Made by a program: the position numbers and the translations under genes. Source: Asterias amurensis (lineage: Eukaryota; Echinodermata; Asteroidea; Forcipulatida; Asteriidae). From it: a stretch of 64,000 nucleotides of DNA. Shown here piece after piece: positions 11,183-22,050 of the stretch. The stretch's first letter is position 1, and each line of letters opens with the position of its first letter. The DNA lies in the NCBI RefSeq assembly GCF_032118995.1, contig NC_092665.1:6009501-6073500 (forward strand), read 5' to 3'. The notes below the pieces were generated by a model. The model made no database searches and had not been told where the DNA came from. It saw only the letters and a list, made by a program, of their open reading frames with translations.

Positions 11183-13441
11183 AAGATATTCATTGGGCGA
11201 CCATCGCAAAACCGACTTCAAGGCCCTCATAACAATTCCTTTGCATCATTTTAGAGAGATTAGTAAAACAATGTCACAAAATTTATTAGCATGTACAACT
11301 AGTTTGTTACTCTGTGTGAAACTGTGCCCTAGTCATAGCTGGTTTCTGAGTAGTCGAAAACCTGACTTACAGTAGAACTTAAGAATGAACTTTCCAAATT
11401 CTGTATCTGAAGACGTAAGGACGCATCTAACCCATCCTAGGACGAGTAAGAGATAGCATAATCGTACTGCTTTGTGAAATCGGCTACTGGAGTTGTTCTG
11501 CTCCATCCATCATCATGTCATATAATACAGATGCTTATTTTTTTTTTTGGGTGGCTGTTCCTCCTGGTCTTACCATAAAGATCTTACCGGTCATCCTCGT
11601 ACTCCTCCAAACACCAAAGATGACAGTACACCGGGCATGGAGAGGTCATGTCTTCATAAAAGGGCCATGATATAGGCCTACGGCTGCACGTTTCATCTTC
11701 CATCCTTCCCTAGTTGAGGGGTGTTTTAATTCCTGAAGTTAAAGTATGAAAGTAATTTTCAGTTACCACCATGACAATTGTGTTTTATTTTTACCATAGC
11801 AAATATTACCAGTGAAACTGGAAAGCCCAACCTGCCCTTCAATCTCAGCTCACCCATGGGAGGTAAAAATAGACCTACATAGCTCACCCATCATGACCCA
11901 GTCCCATGGTCCTACAGTTAACTAAAATATTCCAAGAGTAAGACCACTAACCACAAGCCTCCCCCACCAAAAAATAAAAATAAAATCGTTATGTCACGAC
12001 TGTCTGTTCGTGATTCCAATAAACAGATGACAGGAATCCCAGGATGATGATAATTTCGTACAAAACGAAACGAGCAACGCTAGGGTAGGTTTGGGTTGTG
12101 AGTTATTGTCAAATACAAAAAAAAACATAAACAAAAACATTAAATTAAATGCAGGATAAAAACACACCCGAAATAGCAATACAACACAAAAAGTGTGACA
12201 TAATTATCACAGGTCGTCTTTTTCTTTATCTAAACATCACTTACACTTGAAGGTTTCACCTGTAGCAGCTTTAGCAGAAGTATGTAGTCACAGTTTCTAG
12301 TCCCATCGTAAATAATGTAGCACTAGCACGTAGCAGCAGACGACACACCGTCCCGGCCACAAGCAAGTCACCTCCGCTTGTGGCTTGAAATCTGTGACGT
12401 CGCGGCCGCAGCCACGGCCGCAGCCAAAAGAAAAAAACATTCGGACACGACTTCAAAATGGCGCGCACTGCCAGCGGCCGCAGCCGCAGCCGAAGTCGAA
12501 ACATTCGGACACGGCCTTACACGGTCTATTGGAGGGAAATGGTTGATCAGCCTGGGGAGCCCCATGTGACCTTGACGTCATATTTGAAATAATATTTACA
12601 AACTGGGGGGGGGGGGGGTCGAACACACACACTAAGCCCACAATAACATCCGAGTATTATACAAAACGCCCTCTGTTGGTCTAACAATTTTGCAGTCTTA
12701 GTTTTAACCATGGCTTTTATCTCCTCTAATATTCGGAAAGGCGAGTGTCAAAGGTTTCCGATGATACTATAATGTGCGTAGGGGGTACCGAACGACAAAA
12801 CTGCGAGGAATACAAATCAGCGATACTTCGCGCTATGTAGAAATAAAAGGGGCACAAATGAAACAAAAGTACGTTTACTTAACAAAATCATGTTTTTTTT
12901 TATAGCTTCATGACTAAAATTAAGTTATCTGAATATTGACAATGAAAATATAGATCCTAAAGAAGTAGAACAAAAAACATTGTTACAAAATTAAAACCTC
13001 TCCACAACGACCCCTTCCACATAATGTAACCGTCCATTGCACGCTAATGCATTGCGCGAAATTTTACTCATTTTCACAGAGCGGGTCACTGGTCTCTGGC
13101 TACTACGGCGAACAAGTATATGGACCAGGCAAGGAAACACCAGGGCTACGTTAATATAAAGATCACAGGTTCAAATGTCAAAGTAATTTGTTTTTGTGAT
13201 TTGTTTTCATCAAACACTAAACTAAAATGTATCCAGTCAGTTTCTCATTTAGGCCTGGCGTTTTTTTTTTTTTGGTTTTTTTTAACTGTATGATTCAAAA
13301 GTCGGTCTGATTTTTAAAAGCGGTTGTAAAAAAAAGTTAAAAGATGTTATGTTTTGGGTTGTTTGTTTTACTGTTTGCAAACACTATAATCTTGGCTGTC
13401 TTTGCTACAAGTGGACAAAACACATTCATTGAATTTCTTTT
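11183..13441. other. Gene-free stretch, copy 1
   Basis: No gene recognised between the hairpin and the last phosphatase exon. A GC-rich repeat at 12400-12516 yields Ala-rich short frames on both strands that are artefacts of GGCCGC repeats. A G-run lies at 12606-12618 and a T-run at 13260. Confidence 0.45.
12400..12516. repeat. GC-rich GGCCGCAGCC repeat, copy 1
   Basis: Two blocks of GGCCGCAGCC each followed by AACATTCGGACACG; the right end is the same terminus as in the 35101-35207 foldback. Probably a degenerate member of that element family. Confidence 0.5.
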
Positions 13442-13689
13442 TCAATATATAAACTTCCGTACGAAAGAAAACAACAGTAAAGCCAAAATGGAATTTGGTC
13501 CAGTAGAGGGCGCCCCATTGTGGCAGTTTAACCCGGAAGCATATCTGACAACGTGGGCAATGTAGTGCTGTTCATGTACCCCGTGAGAAAGATGCGACAT
13601 TGGTCCATTGGCGTAAATAGTGACGTCTTCTCCACTATGAGTCTCTGCATTAATTGGGACAAGCGCTGGATGGTGAAAATCGGCAGCCT
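13442..13689 (-). CDS. Alkaline phosphatase copy 1, exon 10 (GPI-signal C-terminus)
   Basis: Encodes EAADFHHPALVPINAETHSG, where THSGEDV carries the last zinc-ligand His, then GVHEQHYIAHVVRYASG and a hydrophobic tail SILALLLFSF that looks like a GPI-attachment signal, then stop. Acceptor TTTGTGCAG. Copies of the family usually have THGGEDV; copy 2 keeps that form. Confidence 0.85.
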
Positions 13690-13955
13690 CTGCACAAACA
13701 AATAATAAAACAATGTTTATCACAATACAAGTAAAATAATTGTTTACACAAGTTAATGATTAACTCTATGAATGGCAAAGGGGCACTTTCCCTTGGTAAA
13801 ATCGTGTTTGCAAAAACTTCCCTGTAACTTTGCCAAGTTATATGTTTAAGATTAAATATATTTCAAAAAGTTTGCATATACTCGGATTTAATTTTACTGA
13901 GTGGTGTACCTGAGTGGTATAAACCAATACTCAAAGTAATCAATTGAAGCTTTAT

Positions 13956-14078
13956 CTGTGTTGGTATCCGTCAGATTCCGTCTCGAACCAGTACTTTTGA
14001 AGCTGTTTAACTCCTCAATTCCTCCAGGGCCGTTTGCATATGAGAGTGTTGTAAATGGCAAACCGTCATTCATCAGAC
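13956..14078 (-). CDS. Alkaline phosphatase copy 1, exon 9 (donor lost)
   Basis: Encodes GLMNDGLPFTTLSYANGPGG then SRRNLTDTNT. The phase-1 donor is CACAG|GTAAAG in copy 2 but CACAG|ATAAAG here, so normal splicing to exon 10 is not expected. The frame runs on through the intron to a stop at 13894. Confidence 0.8.
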
Positions 14079-14425
14079 CTTGACATTTATGCAAAACCAT
14101 TTTGTTGTAATTAGAATTTAAATATGAATGGTTTGACGATGAATCACCATTCACTTATAGAAAACTGAGAAGCTTGCACAACTTGTTAACATTACTTACT
14201 GGTCAGAATTCAGTCTGCATTCGGGTAACTTAACGGAGGTTACTTTTTGTTTCCAAACATAATCAAGCTGCTGTCTACAAACAATTGGATTTTTTTGAGA
14301 GATATCTCCCTTTGAAAAAGGGGAAGTAAATAAATAATAATAGTTAGAAACAGTCTCTCTTTAAATTCATCGTATACTATTTTGCATACAAATGATATTT
14401 GGAAAGATATAGCTTTTAATTGTTC

Positions 14426-15551
14426 AAAGACACTAGCACTATTGGTAATTGTCACAGACAATAAAATATCAAACGTCGAAGTTGCGAGATAATAATGAAA
14501 GAAAAAACGCCTTTGTCACACGAAGTTGTGTGCTTTTAGATGCTTGATTTCGATACATCAAACTCTAAGTCTCAGGTCTCGAAATCAAATTCGTGAAAAA
14601 TTACTTCTCGAAAACTACGTTACTTCAGAGGGAGCCGTTTCTCACAATGTTTTACACTATCAACAGCTCTCCATTACTCGTTAGCAAGTAAGGTTTTATG
14701 CTAATAATTATTTTGAGTAATTACCAATAACAATAACATAACATAACAATTAATATTTTTAAGGCTCTATTCCATCAAGATCATAGCGCACTAGAAAGAA
14801 ATTAACTTGGAAAAAGGTGAGTCTTCAGGACTTTACGAAAAGCAGACAGAGTATTAGATTCCCTAATGGCAGTTGGGAGATTGTTCCAAATCATGGGCCC
14901 AGCCACACTGAAAGCCTTCTGACCTAAAACTTTGTTTGCTCGGGGAACATTCAAGCGAGTGATGTCAAGTGTGGACCGAAGAAATCGTGGAGGAGTGTAA
15001 TGTGACAGTTAAGTGGTGATAATGAGGTGTAGTTTTGTTAAAGCATAAAAACGAGAAGAGCAATCTTAAAATGGATTCGTTCTCTAATTGGTAGCCAATG
15101 AAGTTCCCTAAGTGATGAGGTAATAATATGTTCTCTCAAGGGTGTGGAACTTATTAAACGACCTGCACTATTTTGTAGTCTTTGAACTCTGTCCAATTCA
15201 TATGACGTTGCACCAAATAAAAGGAGATTGCCATAGTCAATACGAGAGAGGACTAAAGCTCTGACAACATGATTGAGAGTATCCTTATCCAGGTAGCGTT
15301 TGATTCTCCTTAAGTTACGTAATTGAAAATGTATTGATTGGCAGAGGCTAGAAACTTGCTTGCTCATTGTCATATGCGAATCAAATTTTATTCCTAAGTT
15401 GCTGACAGAATCAGTAGGGTCAATCGATGTATCACCCATATGCAAAGATATATTCGGCAGTTTCTTAAGGTTTTGGGGAGTACCAAGCACAATGAACTCA
15501 GTTTTATTTTCATTGAGCTTAAGCTTGTTAGAAGTCATAGTGTCCACTGCC
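14426..15551. mobile_element. TTAA miniature element interrupted by a LINE fragment, copy 1
   Basis: The family core runs from about 14426 to 14729, is split at AATTACCAATA, and its last bases (ATAGTGTCCACTGCCTT) resume at 15537, before TTAA at 15552. The inserted piece is the LINE fragment listed separately. It sits in a phosphatase intron. Confidence 0.75.
14730..15536 (-). mobile_element. 5'-truncated CR1/L2-type LINE fragment, copy 1
   Basis: The - strand encodes the end of a reverse transcriptase: NKLKLNENKTEFIVLGTP, SNLGIKFDSHMTM, VLSRIDYGNLLLFG and LRELHWLPIRERI. Past the frame at 15038, traces of the typical AFSVAGPMIWNNLP tail are visible in another frame. The 3' end is an ACATAAC-type simple repeat. 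The catalytic half is missing, so this is a dead insertion made before the duplication. Confidence 0.8.
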
Positions 15552-15581
15552 TTTAAAGTTATATTTGTGGATGAAACTTAC

Positions 15582-15782
15582 CTCCTCTGCCGAGTATTGG
15601 ACTACCACGAACAGCTGCTCCTCCTATAGAGAGTACATTGCTATGGTCGGCAGTTACAATAAATAAAGTCTCCATTTCATTGGTCAGTGACATCGCCTTG
15701 GCTACAGCCTTATCCAGTGCAATGGTATCATGCAGGGCGTGGTAGGCTAACCCGTCATGATGCGCATGGTCAATTCGGCCAC
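15582..15782 (-). CDS. Alkaline phosphatase copy 1, exon 8 (RIDHAHH, ADH)
   Basis: Encodes GGRIDHAHHDGLAYHALHD then MSLTNEMETLFIVTADHS and GSPILGRG; the Asp and His residues of RIDHAHH and TADH are zinc ligands. Acceptor ACGAAG and donor GGAG|GTAAGT are intact here, unlike in copy 2. Confidence 0.9.
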
Positions 15783-15859
15783 CTTCGTGTTTCAAATCAA
15801 GATAGTATGATATAAATTATTTGTATTTGAATTATTGAAATTTGATGAAAAATCTGGTA

Positions 15860-15948
15860 ATAATAATAATAATAATACAGAACATTTATAGGGCGCTATA
15901 CAAAGAACAGAGCGCCTAACATTAACAAAGGGAGGGCAACATAAGGTA
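15860..15948 (-). mobile_element. Copy 1-specific TTA-tailed retro-insertion
   Basis: Present in copy 1 only. Flanking GGTA (15856-15859 and 15945-15948) is single in copy 2 (at about 41835), giving a 4-base target duplication. The insert has an (ATA)n run followed by TACAGAACATTTATAGGGCG, that is, a TTA-repeat 3' tail on the - strand, like the LINE at 49777-53033. Probably a heavily truncated LINE end or SINE. Confidence 0.65.
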
Positions 15949-15977
15949 GTGTGTCTTGTTCGTGAAGAATGTTAACG

Positions 15978-16418
15978 CTTTCACCATCTTGGTCATGTTC
16001 CCTATTTCCATAAAGTAATGAATGCTAACATTCATTGTGCAAACATGGCACCAGCCTCAGTTTGGTTACAATGGAGTATAAAGTCAAGATGGCCACACCG
16101 TGATGAAGGGCTATAATCACGATGTCACCATCTCGGTCATGTTCCCTGTTTCTATAACAGTAATGAATGCTAACATTCAATGCGCAAACATGGCACCAGC
16201 CTCAGTTTGGTTACAATGGGGTATAAAGTCAAGATGGCCACACCGTGATAAAGGGCTAAATCACGCTATCACCATCTTTGTCATGTTCCCTGTTTCTATA
16301 AAAGTAATGAAAGCTAACATTCATTGCGCAAACATGGCACCAGACTGATATTTCGTCCAGCCTCAGTTTTGTTACAATGAGTTTGAATGAAAACCAAGAT
16401 GGCCACACCGTGATAAAG
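15978..16418. repeat. About 117-bp minisatellite in phosphatase intron, copy 1
   Basis: Three to four tandem units, each with GTCATGTTCCCTGTTTC, AATGAATGCTAACATTCATT (itself a palindrome), CAAACATGGCACCAG and AAGATGGCCACACCGTGA. Confidence 0.8.
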
Positions 16419-16832
16419 CAACATCATAGACGGAGTTTTTGTCAACCACGATTTTAAAACTAGGAAAATACATGAATACAAAGATAACAAACGTTGGCCC
16501 TAGTTTTTAAGAATGTTCGTTTGCAACCAATTGGGATGTATTCTTTTTAATTACAAGTTTGCAGCAATGTCTACTTTGGTGAAAAAATCTAGTAGGTCGG
16601 TTGATGTTTTGCTATTATTCGGTCGTCCATGCCAACCATGCGTGGTTTACTTTTCAACAATGAAAATACATACAATCTGTGACTGAACAATGGCATCAAA
16701 GAGACAATGCAAATACTCCATATAACGAGGTTTCAGATTGTCAATGATTTTCTAAGCCTCAAAAGTAAGAGGTAGGGCCAATAACGATAACCTCTTGTGA
16801 AACAGCAGCAATGACACAATAGGCTCATGTAG

Positions 16833-17010
16833 TCTTGTCCAAGGTCTTTTACGCAAGCACCGGCTCGCTACCATGAATTCAAGAACTGCATAGTTACTAT
16901 ACTGCACGGTATATAACAGTACTTAATACCGTGGGGTCGAAGCATGGTTTTTCGAGGTTGTCGTACCTCATACAACGAGGCTGCAACTAGACTCGATATC
17001 AAGTACTTGG
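16833..17010. repeat. Remnant of a long palindrome, copy 1
   Basis: Holds the left arm (CTTGTCCAAGGTCTTTTACG to AGTACTTAATACCG) and loop of the palindrome complete in copy 2 at 42724-42978; nearly all of the right arm has been lost. Confidence 0.6.
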
Positions 17011-17087
17011 ACATTGCTAGGGCTCATGAAACCAATTAACCAACACTCTACAAAAACCAGAAACCTGTATGTTGCAAAATAGCTTAC

Positions 17088-17228
17088 CCTCAACCATAAG
17101 GAAGAACCCTTCTTTGTCCTTCTGAAGTATCTCAATGGTCTTTTCTACCATCTCAGACAATGAGGGCTCACCCCCTACGTCATTCATTCGGTTACCTTCA
17201 AATTGCATATGACTGGGCTCAAACAAAC
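17088..17228 (-). CDS. Alkaline phosphatase copy 1, exon 7
   Basis: Encodes [14 protein letters not shown] then [19 protein letters not shown] and [10 protein letters not shown]; the Glu of MVEG is the Mg ligand. Acceptor CTTTCAG and donor GAGG|GTAAGC. Confidence 0.9.
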
Positions 17229-17515
17229 CTGAAAGGTAAGCAAACTTATTATAACTGTCAAACAAAAGTTTCAATATTAAATCGTCCTGGCTATAGTTAT
17301 AAAGAATTACAAAGAATAAGTTCCATTCCTCGATAATAAAATGACGGCAATATATTTTGAGGACATAAATTTTCAAGAGATGTACCTACGTCATGAACTG
17401 TTTCTGGTTACCGACCCGTTTTCGCGTAGCTCTCTGAAATTTTTTCGGTCAGTGAATTTGACGTCAGCAATTTGTTTCTGGTCATGGTCGCTAAAACACG
17501 CTCCTGTTACAATTT

Positions 17516-17607
17516 TAGCTCACTTGGTCGTCGAACTTGCGAGATAATAATGAAAGAAAAAACACCCTTGTCACACGAAGTTGTGTGCTTTCAGATGCTT
17601 GAATTCT
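17516..17607. mobile_element. Fragment of TTAA miniature element, copy 1 intron
   Basis: Contains only the family middle (TTAGCTCACTTGGTCGTCG, CTTGTCACACGAAGTTGTG). Copy 2 has different sequence at this place. Confidence 0.6.
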
Positions 17608-17823
17608 GGATCAACGGCACCTAGCCTAAAGCCCAAGCCAAATAAGTGACACAACCTTCGATACCAAAATGAAACTCTCTTCTAAGCCAACATCCTAGAC
17701 CTATTTACATGAGCATTTAGCCCAAGATTTATGCGGCGCATAAAGGTTGTAGGCACAATCATGTTCCGAACGACAGACGATTGTTCGTACTTGTTCAAAT
17801 TGGTACATAAAACAACAACTCAC

Positions 17824-17922
17824 CTAAAAGGTTGTCAGTTTCAAGTGGATTGACGTCTTTAAATTGTTCCAAATTCCACACGTACTTGCTGTTTGTCTTG
17901 TCTTTACTTGCTTGCCATTCGT
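17824..17922 (-). CDS. Alkaline phosphatase copy 1, exon 6
   Basis: Encodes DEWQASKDKTNSKYVWN then LEQFKDVNPLETDNLLG, matching the family W-x(n)-YVWN and LLGLF region. Acceptor TTTAAG and donor TTAG|GTGAGT. Confidence 0.8.
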   Translation of the reverse strand, partial: TNGKQVKTRQTASTCGIWNNLKTSIHLKLTTF

Positions 17923-18180
17923 CTTAAACAAAACATAATATTGTAAAACAACTAGTGAAACAAATCCTTGCTTGATTGTTTCAATTCGTAGTATATAGCA
18001 AGAGCTTCATGTGACCGAAAGAAAATTAAATGCTGTGGAACTATAACAAACATCTATAAAGTCAAGGTTTGATCAAGTAAAACTATTTTGATGAGAGATA
18101 CTTCTACAAGAACACAACATTTTAAAAGAACATAAACAGACAAGAATAATTATAAGATGAATAGATTCATTACCATTAAA

Positions 18181-18556
18181 GACACTGGACTATATTGGTA
18201 ATTGTCAAAGACCAGTCTTCTCACTTGGTGTATATCAACATTATGCATAAAATAACAAACCTATGAAAATTTGAGCTCATTTGGTCGGCGAAGTTGCGAG
18301 ATAATAATGACAGGAAAAAACTCCCTTGTCACACGAAATTGTGCGATTTCAGATGCTTAATTTGGGGCCTTCAAAATCTAAATATGAGGTCTCGAAATCA
18401 AATTCGTGGAAAACTACTTCTTTCTAGAAAACTACGTAACTTCAGAGGGAGCCGTTTCTCACAATGTTGTATACTATCAACCTCTCCCCATTACTCGTTA
18501 CCAAGTAAGGTATGCTAATAATTAATTTGAGTAATAACCAATAGTGTCCACTGCAT
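18181..18556. mobile_element. TTAA miniature element present only in copy 1
   Basis: Left flank TTAA at 18177-18180; right flank ATAA, one base off. Terminal repeats AGACACTGGACTATATTGG and inverted CCAATAGTGTCCACTGC. Copy 2 has the uninterrupted site CCATTAAATAAGTTC at about 44471, so the element either jumped into copy 1 or left copy 2 precisely. Confidence 0.8.
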
Positions 18557-18592
18557 ATAAATAAGTTCGTCTGGATTGTTGATGATCATGAA

Positions 18593-18753
18593 AAAAAAGA
18601 TTCGTTTTTACAAATCCAAAAATATGTACGATGTTACTAAACATATAATTGACAAAGCTCCTAGCTTAGGATTAAAACGTAACTACTCGTACTAAATGAT
18701 ATGTAAAGTATACATCATACTTAATTTTGGATTTGTAAAAACGAATCTTTTAT
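18593..18753. repeat. Foldback repeat in phosphatase intron, copy 1
   Basis: Arms of about 40 bases: AAGATTCGTTTTTACAAATC and its inverse GATTTGTAAAAACGAATCTT. No coding capacity. Confidence 0.65.
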
Positions 18754-18857
18754 TTCAGATTCATTACCACTTTATATTCAAGTACATTCCTCCTATCTTC
18801 TATGACTACGCACCATGCTGTCTCTATGGTAATGTCAGCGTCTTGCGGCTCATGGAC

Positions 18858-19140
18858 AGTTATCGATTCACCATTATCGACTTACCAATATTGATTTACC
18901 ATTGTCGTTTCAATATTATCTTTTCCCATTATCGATTCTCCATTACTGATTCACAGTTATCTTTTTACGACTATCGGTTCACCATTATTGATCCACAAAT
19001 ATTATCGAATCACCATTATCGATTCACCAACATCGAATAGTGGTTATTGATTTACAAATATCGACTCACCAATATCGACTAATAATTATCGATCAACCAA
19101 TTTTGATTCACCATTATCAATTCAGCATTATTGATTTCAG
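18858..19140. repeat. TTATCGATTCACCA minisatellite, copy 1
   Basis: About twenty degenerate units of roughly 14 bases based on TTATCGATTCACCA. The frame through it (18696-19222) encodes a meaningless Ile/Tyr/Phe-rich string produced by the repeat. Confidence 0.8.
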
Positions 19141-19242
19141 TAGCTCGGTTTCTATGGAATCTGGATGGGATCAGAAGCTGTTAAAGCAAAATGGTGCAAT
19201 AGTCATCAATAATTGGGTTTAAGTTTGGTCAGGTTTACATAC

Positions 19243-19354
19243 CGATGAGATTTCGTCCATCATTTCTAGATCCAGCTTTAGAAGAGTCTTCAGGATACTC
19301 TGGGTCGGCAGCTTCTCTCGGTAACATTTTCATCCTTCCCCCACCCATTATAAC
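19243..19354 (-). CDS. Alkaline phosphatase copy 1, exon 5
   Basis: Encodes VIMGGGRMKMLPREAADPEY then PEDSSKAGSRNDGRNLIG; VIMGGGR is a family signature. Acceptor ATGCCAG and donor ATCG|GTATGT. Confidence 0.85.
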
Positions 19355-19749
19355 CTGGCATAGATTAATGAAGAATTAGTATAAAAATTACCGTACCATG
19401 AAGTTGGTGGTCGGCATGCAGCAATGACTAGCAGGTAGGGTATTCTAGGAAGCTGCTTCGGAAGTGCTGCTAGTAAGTTTGAAATAATGACATTTGCCAG
19501 CCTTTCATTATGCGAGCACGCTTTAAAAAAAATGCTAAAAAATGATTAACTGTTTAAATTGATTAACTGTTTAAATTGATTAACTATCGAATGCTTCCAG
19601 CTACCTGTTTCATTGCCGGTCAGTTTGTGAGATACTCTGATTCAAAAACCAAAATAACCCATGATATTGGTAAAGGTATCGAATAATCAAAAGGTACATT
19701 CAGAATAGTGAACGCAAACACTGGTTTGTGTCAATGTTGCAGATTGTAC

Positions 19750-19925
19750 CTGTGTATCCTGTCCGAGTGTTATGAGTTGCTGAGCGATGTCAATGCAACC
19801 AATGTCAGTTTCCTTCTGCGGTATATCAGAGTCACACTCCCAGTCTCGATGGGGCGAATGTGCGTAAAGTGCGGCAGGGGTAGCGTGTGTCACACGGGCA
19901 GTGCTGACGAATCCCGTTGCCTTGC
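19750..19925 (-). CDS. Alkaline phosphatase copy 1, exon 4 (THATP segment)
   Basis: Encodes GKATGFVSTARVTHATPAAL and on through AHSPHRDWECDSD to TLGQDTQ, covering the metal-site Thr/His and substrate-binding Arg region. Acceptor CTAAAG and donor ACACAG|GTACAA. The TAG at 19881-19883 is the empty target site for the transposon in copy 2. Confidence 0.85.
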
Positions 19926-20115
19926 CTTTAGAAAGCACACAAAGCAACGAAAACCTAATTTATTAGCTATTATATTCGATCGATACAATTTCAAGAACAC
20001 AAGATTAAAATTAATACAAAACACTTGACAACAAATCAATGAAAGTAAATCATACTTATTATACACACATTGACTGGCAATGAGGTAATTGTACGTCTAC
20101 CCCCGAGGGACTTTG

Positions 20116-20184
20116 AGTGACCAGAAGAGGGACCTATTTCCCGAGGCTGAAGGCCAAGGGAAATAGGTCCCTCTTCTGGTCACT
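20116..20184. repeat. Perfect 27-bp-arm hairpin, copy 1
   Basis: AGTGACCAGAAGAGGGACCT through TTTCCC (20116-20142) is exactly mirrored at 20158-20184, with a loop GAGGCTGAAGGCCAA. Copy 2 has the same flanks but only the outer arm bases (56141-56175). Confidence 0.85.
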
Positions 20185-20488
20185 AACAGGCCCGAGGGGG
20201 GAATTGACGTACACTAGTTACCGAATTGTGTCGGTCTTAAAATGTGAAATAAGAACAACACGTGGAAAAGAAAGGAAGTTTTGTAGTTGCTGTTCACGGT
20301 TCAAGTCAAGAGAGGGCGCTGTAACAGGGCACTATTTTCAAAGAGCTAGTTCCCGCAAAACACATGCGCCCGATCACTAGACTAAGCTTATCCCACGAGA
20401 CCGTGTTTCAGCCAACCAGAATACAGAAAAAGGCAAGAGGTGTGTTATAAAACATTATATGAATATGTTGACGTTCTTTTAAACTTAC

Positions 20489-20663
20489 CAGACTTTTGAG
20501 CAGATATCATAACAGACTCCACATTAGCATTGAGACTAGATTTACAATCTCCTTTAATAGCAGAATCGTCTAGCCCTATCACTGCTGTCTTGGTTTTAAC
20601 ACCACTTAAATAAGCAGTAGCCGTACCAGCCGAGTCCGGTACTTGCCTATCGGTATTGTAGGT
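20489..20663 (-). CDS. Alkaline phosphatase copy 1, exon 3 (catalytic serine)
   Basis: Encodes TYNTDRQVPDSAGTATAYLS and on to SAQKSG; the Ser in PDSAGTATAY is the family nucleophile. Acceptor CCTCTAG and donor CTG|GTAAGT are canonical. Too broken by phase to appear as a long open frame. Confidence 0.85.
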
Positions 20664-20739
20664 CTAGAGGATGAAAGAGTGCAGGAAATATTCTCAGACT
20701 AAATGCTCCGTATGTTTGACCACGTGGGGCGCACTCAAT

Positions 20740-20997
20740 ATAGTGGGTGCGTTCGTTTAGCTTCCCTGGGTCGACCCCGATCTGCCCCGGTACTTTAGAA
20801 TAGCTTTGACGGGGCTCACCCGTGTCAGCGCCCCCCCCCCCCCCCCCTGCTTGTGGAGTGGGTCACTTGGGGTGACCTGAGGTGCATGCCATCACCACGA
20901 GAGGGCGAGTGCTTCGTTCGATTAGCTCTTGTCAGGGGTTCACCCGAGTGAGCACCACGGGGTCGACCCAGGGAAGCTTATCGGGCACACCCACTAT
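20740..20997. mobile_element. GC-rich terminal-inverted-repeat element, copy 1
   Basis: Inverted ends ATAGTGGGTGCG and CTTCCCTGGGTCGACCCC, mirrored at the right, around a C-run (20830-20847). Small non-autonomous element in the phosphatase intron between exons 2 and 3. Confidence 0.65.
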
Positions 20998-21178
20998 TTG
21001 TATCATATTTGGACACTGATTTCATTGGATAAACGTGCAGTGACGTAAGCATTCTGTTTCCGTGTTTTGATTGGTCCGAGGTGATTTTTGGCATTTGTAC
21101 TAGTGGTCATCTGCATATGAATCTAGGTGAAAGGTGAAGATGGACAAGGATTGACCTACGCTAGAGGCCACTCTCTAG

Positions 21179-21280
21179 CGTTATCATTCACGAGCCTCGA
21201 AGTGTGACGTCATATGTTCAGGCTATAGGGATATACTAGCCTGAACATCTGACGTCACACTTCGAGGCTCGTGAATAACG
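21179..21280. repeat. Long near-perfect hairpin, copy 1
   Basis: Arms of about 43 bases (CGTTATCATTCACGAGCCTC through GTTCAGGCT) mirrored after a 13-base loop. Contains TGACGTCA, a perfect CRE-like palindrome, in both arms. Confidence 0.8.
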
Positions 21281-21307
21281 CGAAAGAGTAACCTCTCGCC
21301 TCTAAGG

Positions 21308-21366
21308 TCAATCCCCGTCACCAATCCCCGTCTATCCCCGTCTCCAATCCCCGTCAATCCCGTCCC
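21308..21366. repeat. CAATCCCCGTCAC minisatellite, copy 1
   Basis: About five short units of AATCCCCGTC with CACC or TAT spacers, directly after the hairpin. Confidence 0.8.
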
Positions 21367-22050
21367 ACGATTCGTCCTGTACAGTTTTGATCAATGTTCT
21401 GCCACTTGTTGCGCCGTTAATGTTGCTTGAGAGACGGGTTGTAATGGCTCCTTTATTGTCCTTGGTTCATATGAATGTAATGTGGTGGCTATGTTTTCCA
21501 GTCTTTAATAACTGTTTGGGGATGAATTAATAAACCCCGTGATACAAATATGTTTGATAGCGCCCTCATTCGGTCAAAAGTACGGCGCATTTCTGTTTGA
21601 ATGTCCAAATCAAAGTACAGGGCTGCGTATTGGCGGTCGTACCAATAGATGTTTCAGTCATTGTCCAGTGATTATCCAATGTCCAATTCAACCGCCAAAA
21701 ACTCACCCATGGCTGGCTTAAAGTCAGCGCAAACATAATCTGCAGTACTTATGCAAAATGACACTCCCACAATATACCGGCATTGGTGCAAAATAATTCT
21801 CTTAAAAACGCCACAACCGGCAACTTTCCGCACAATAGTTAAACAATATTATTGTAATCATAAATAACATTTGTTATTACTTTACCGTGACATAACTTGG
21901 CTTGTTTCGATGCGGCACCATTATGAGAGTGTGGGCTTCGACGAGTGCAATTTGTTTGCAAGAACATTGCACGATTACTAGTGAGTTACTCCTGCATTGC
22001 AGTTTAAAAAGTAGTAGTAAGGGCGTGTCATGTATATAAACCAGTGGGTG

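Noticed and set aside
12271-12569. Overlapping Ala- and Arg-rich frames on both strands, repeated at 38260-38558
   Set aside because: They arise from GGCCGC-rich repeat DNA and have no start or splice context.
13894-13955. Reading the end of phosphatase exon 9 through to PLRYTTQ
   Set aside because: The phase-1 donor seen in copy 2 gives the correct join to exon 10; the longer reading cannot join exon 10 in frame.
18696-19222. Long open frames rich in Ile, Tyr, Phe and Asp
   Set aside because: They are translations of the TTATCGATTCACCA minisatellite, not a gene.
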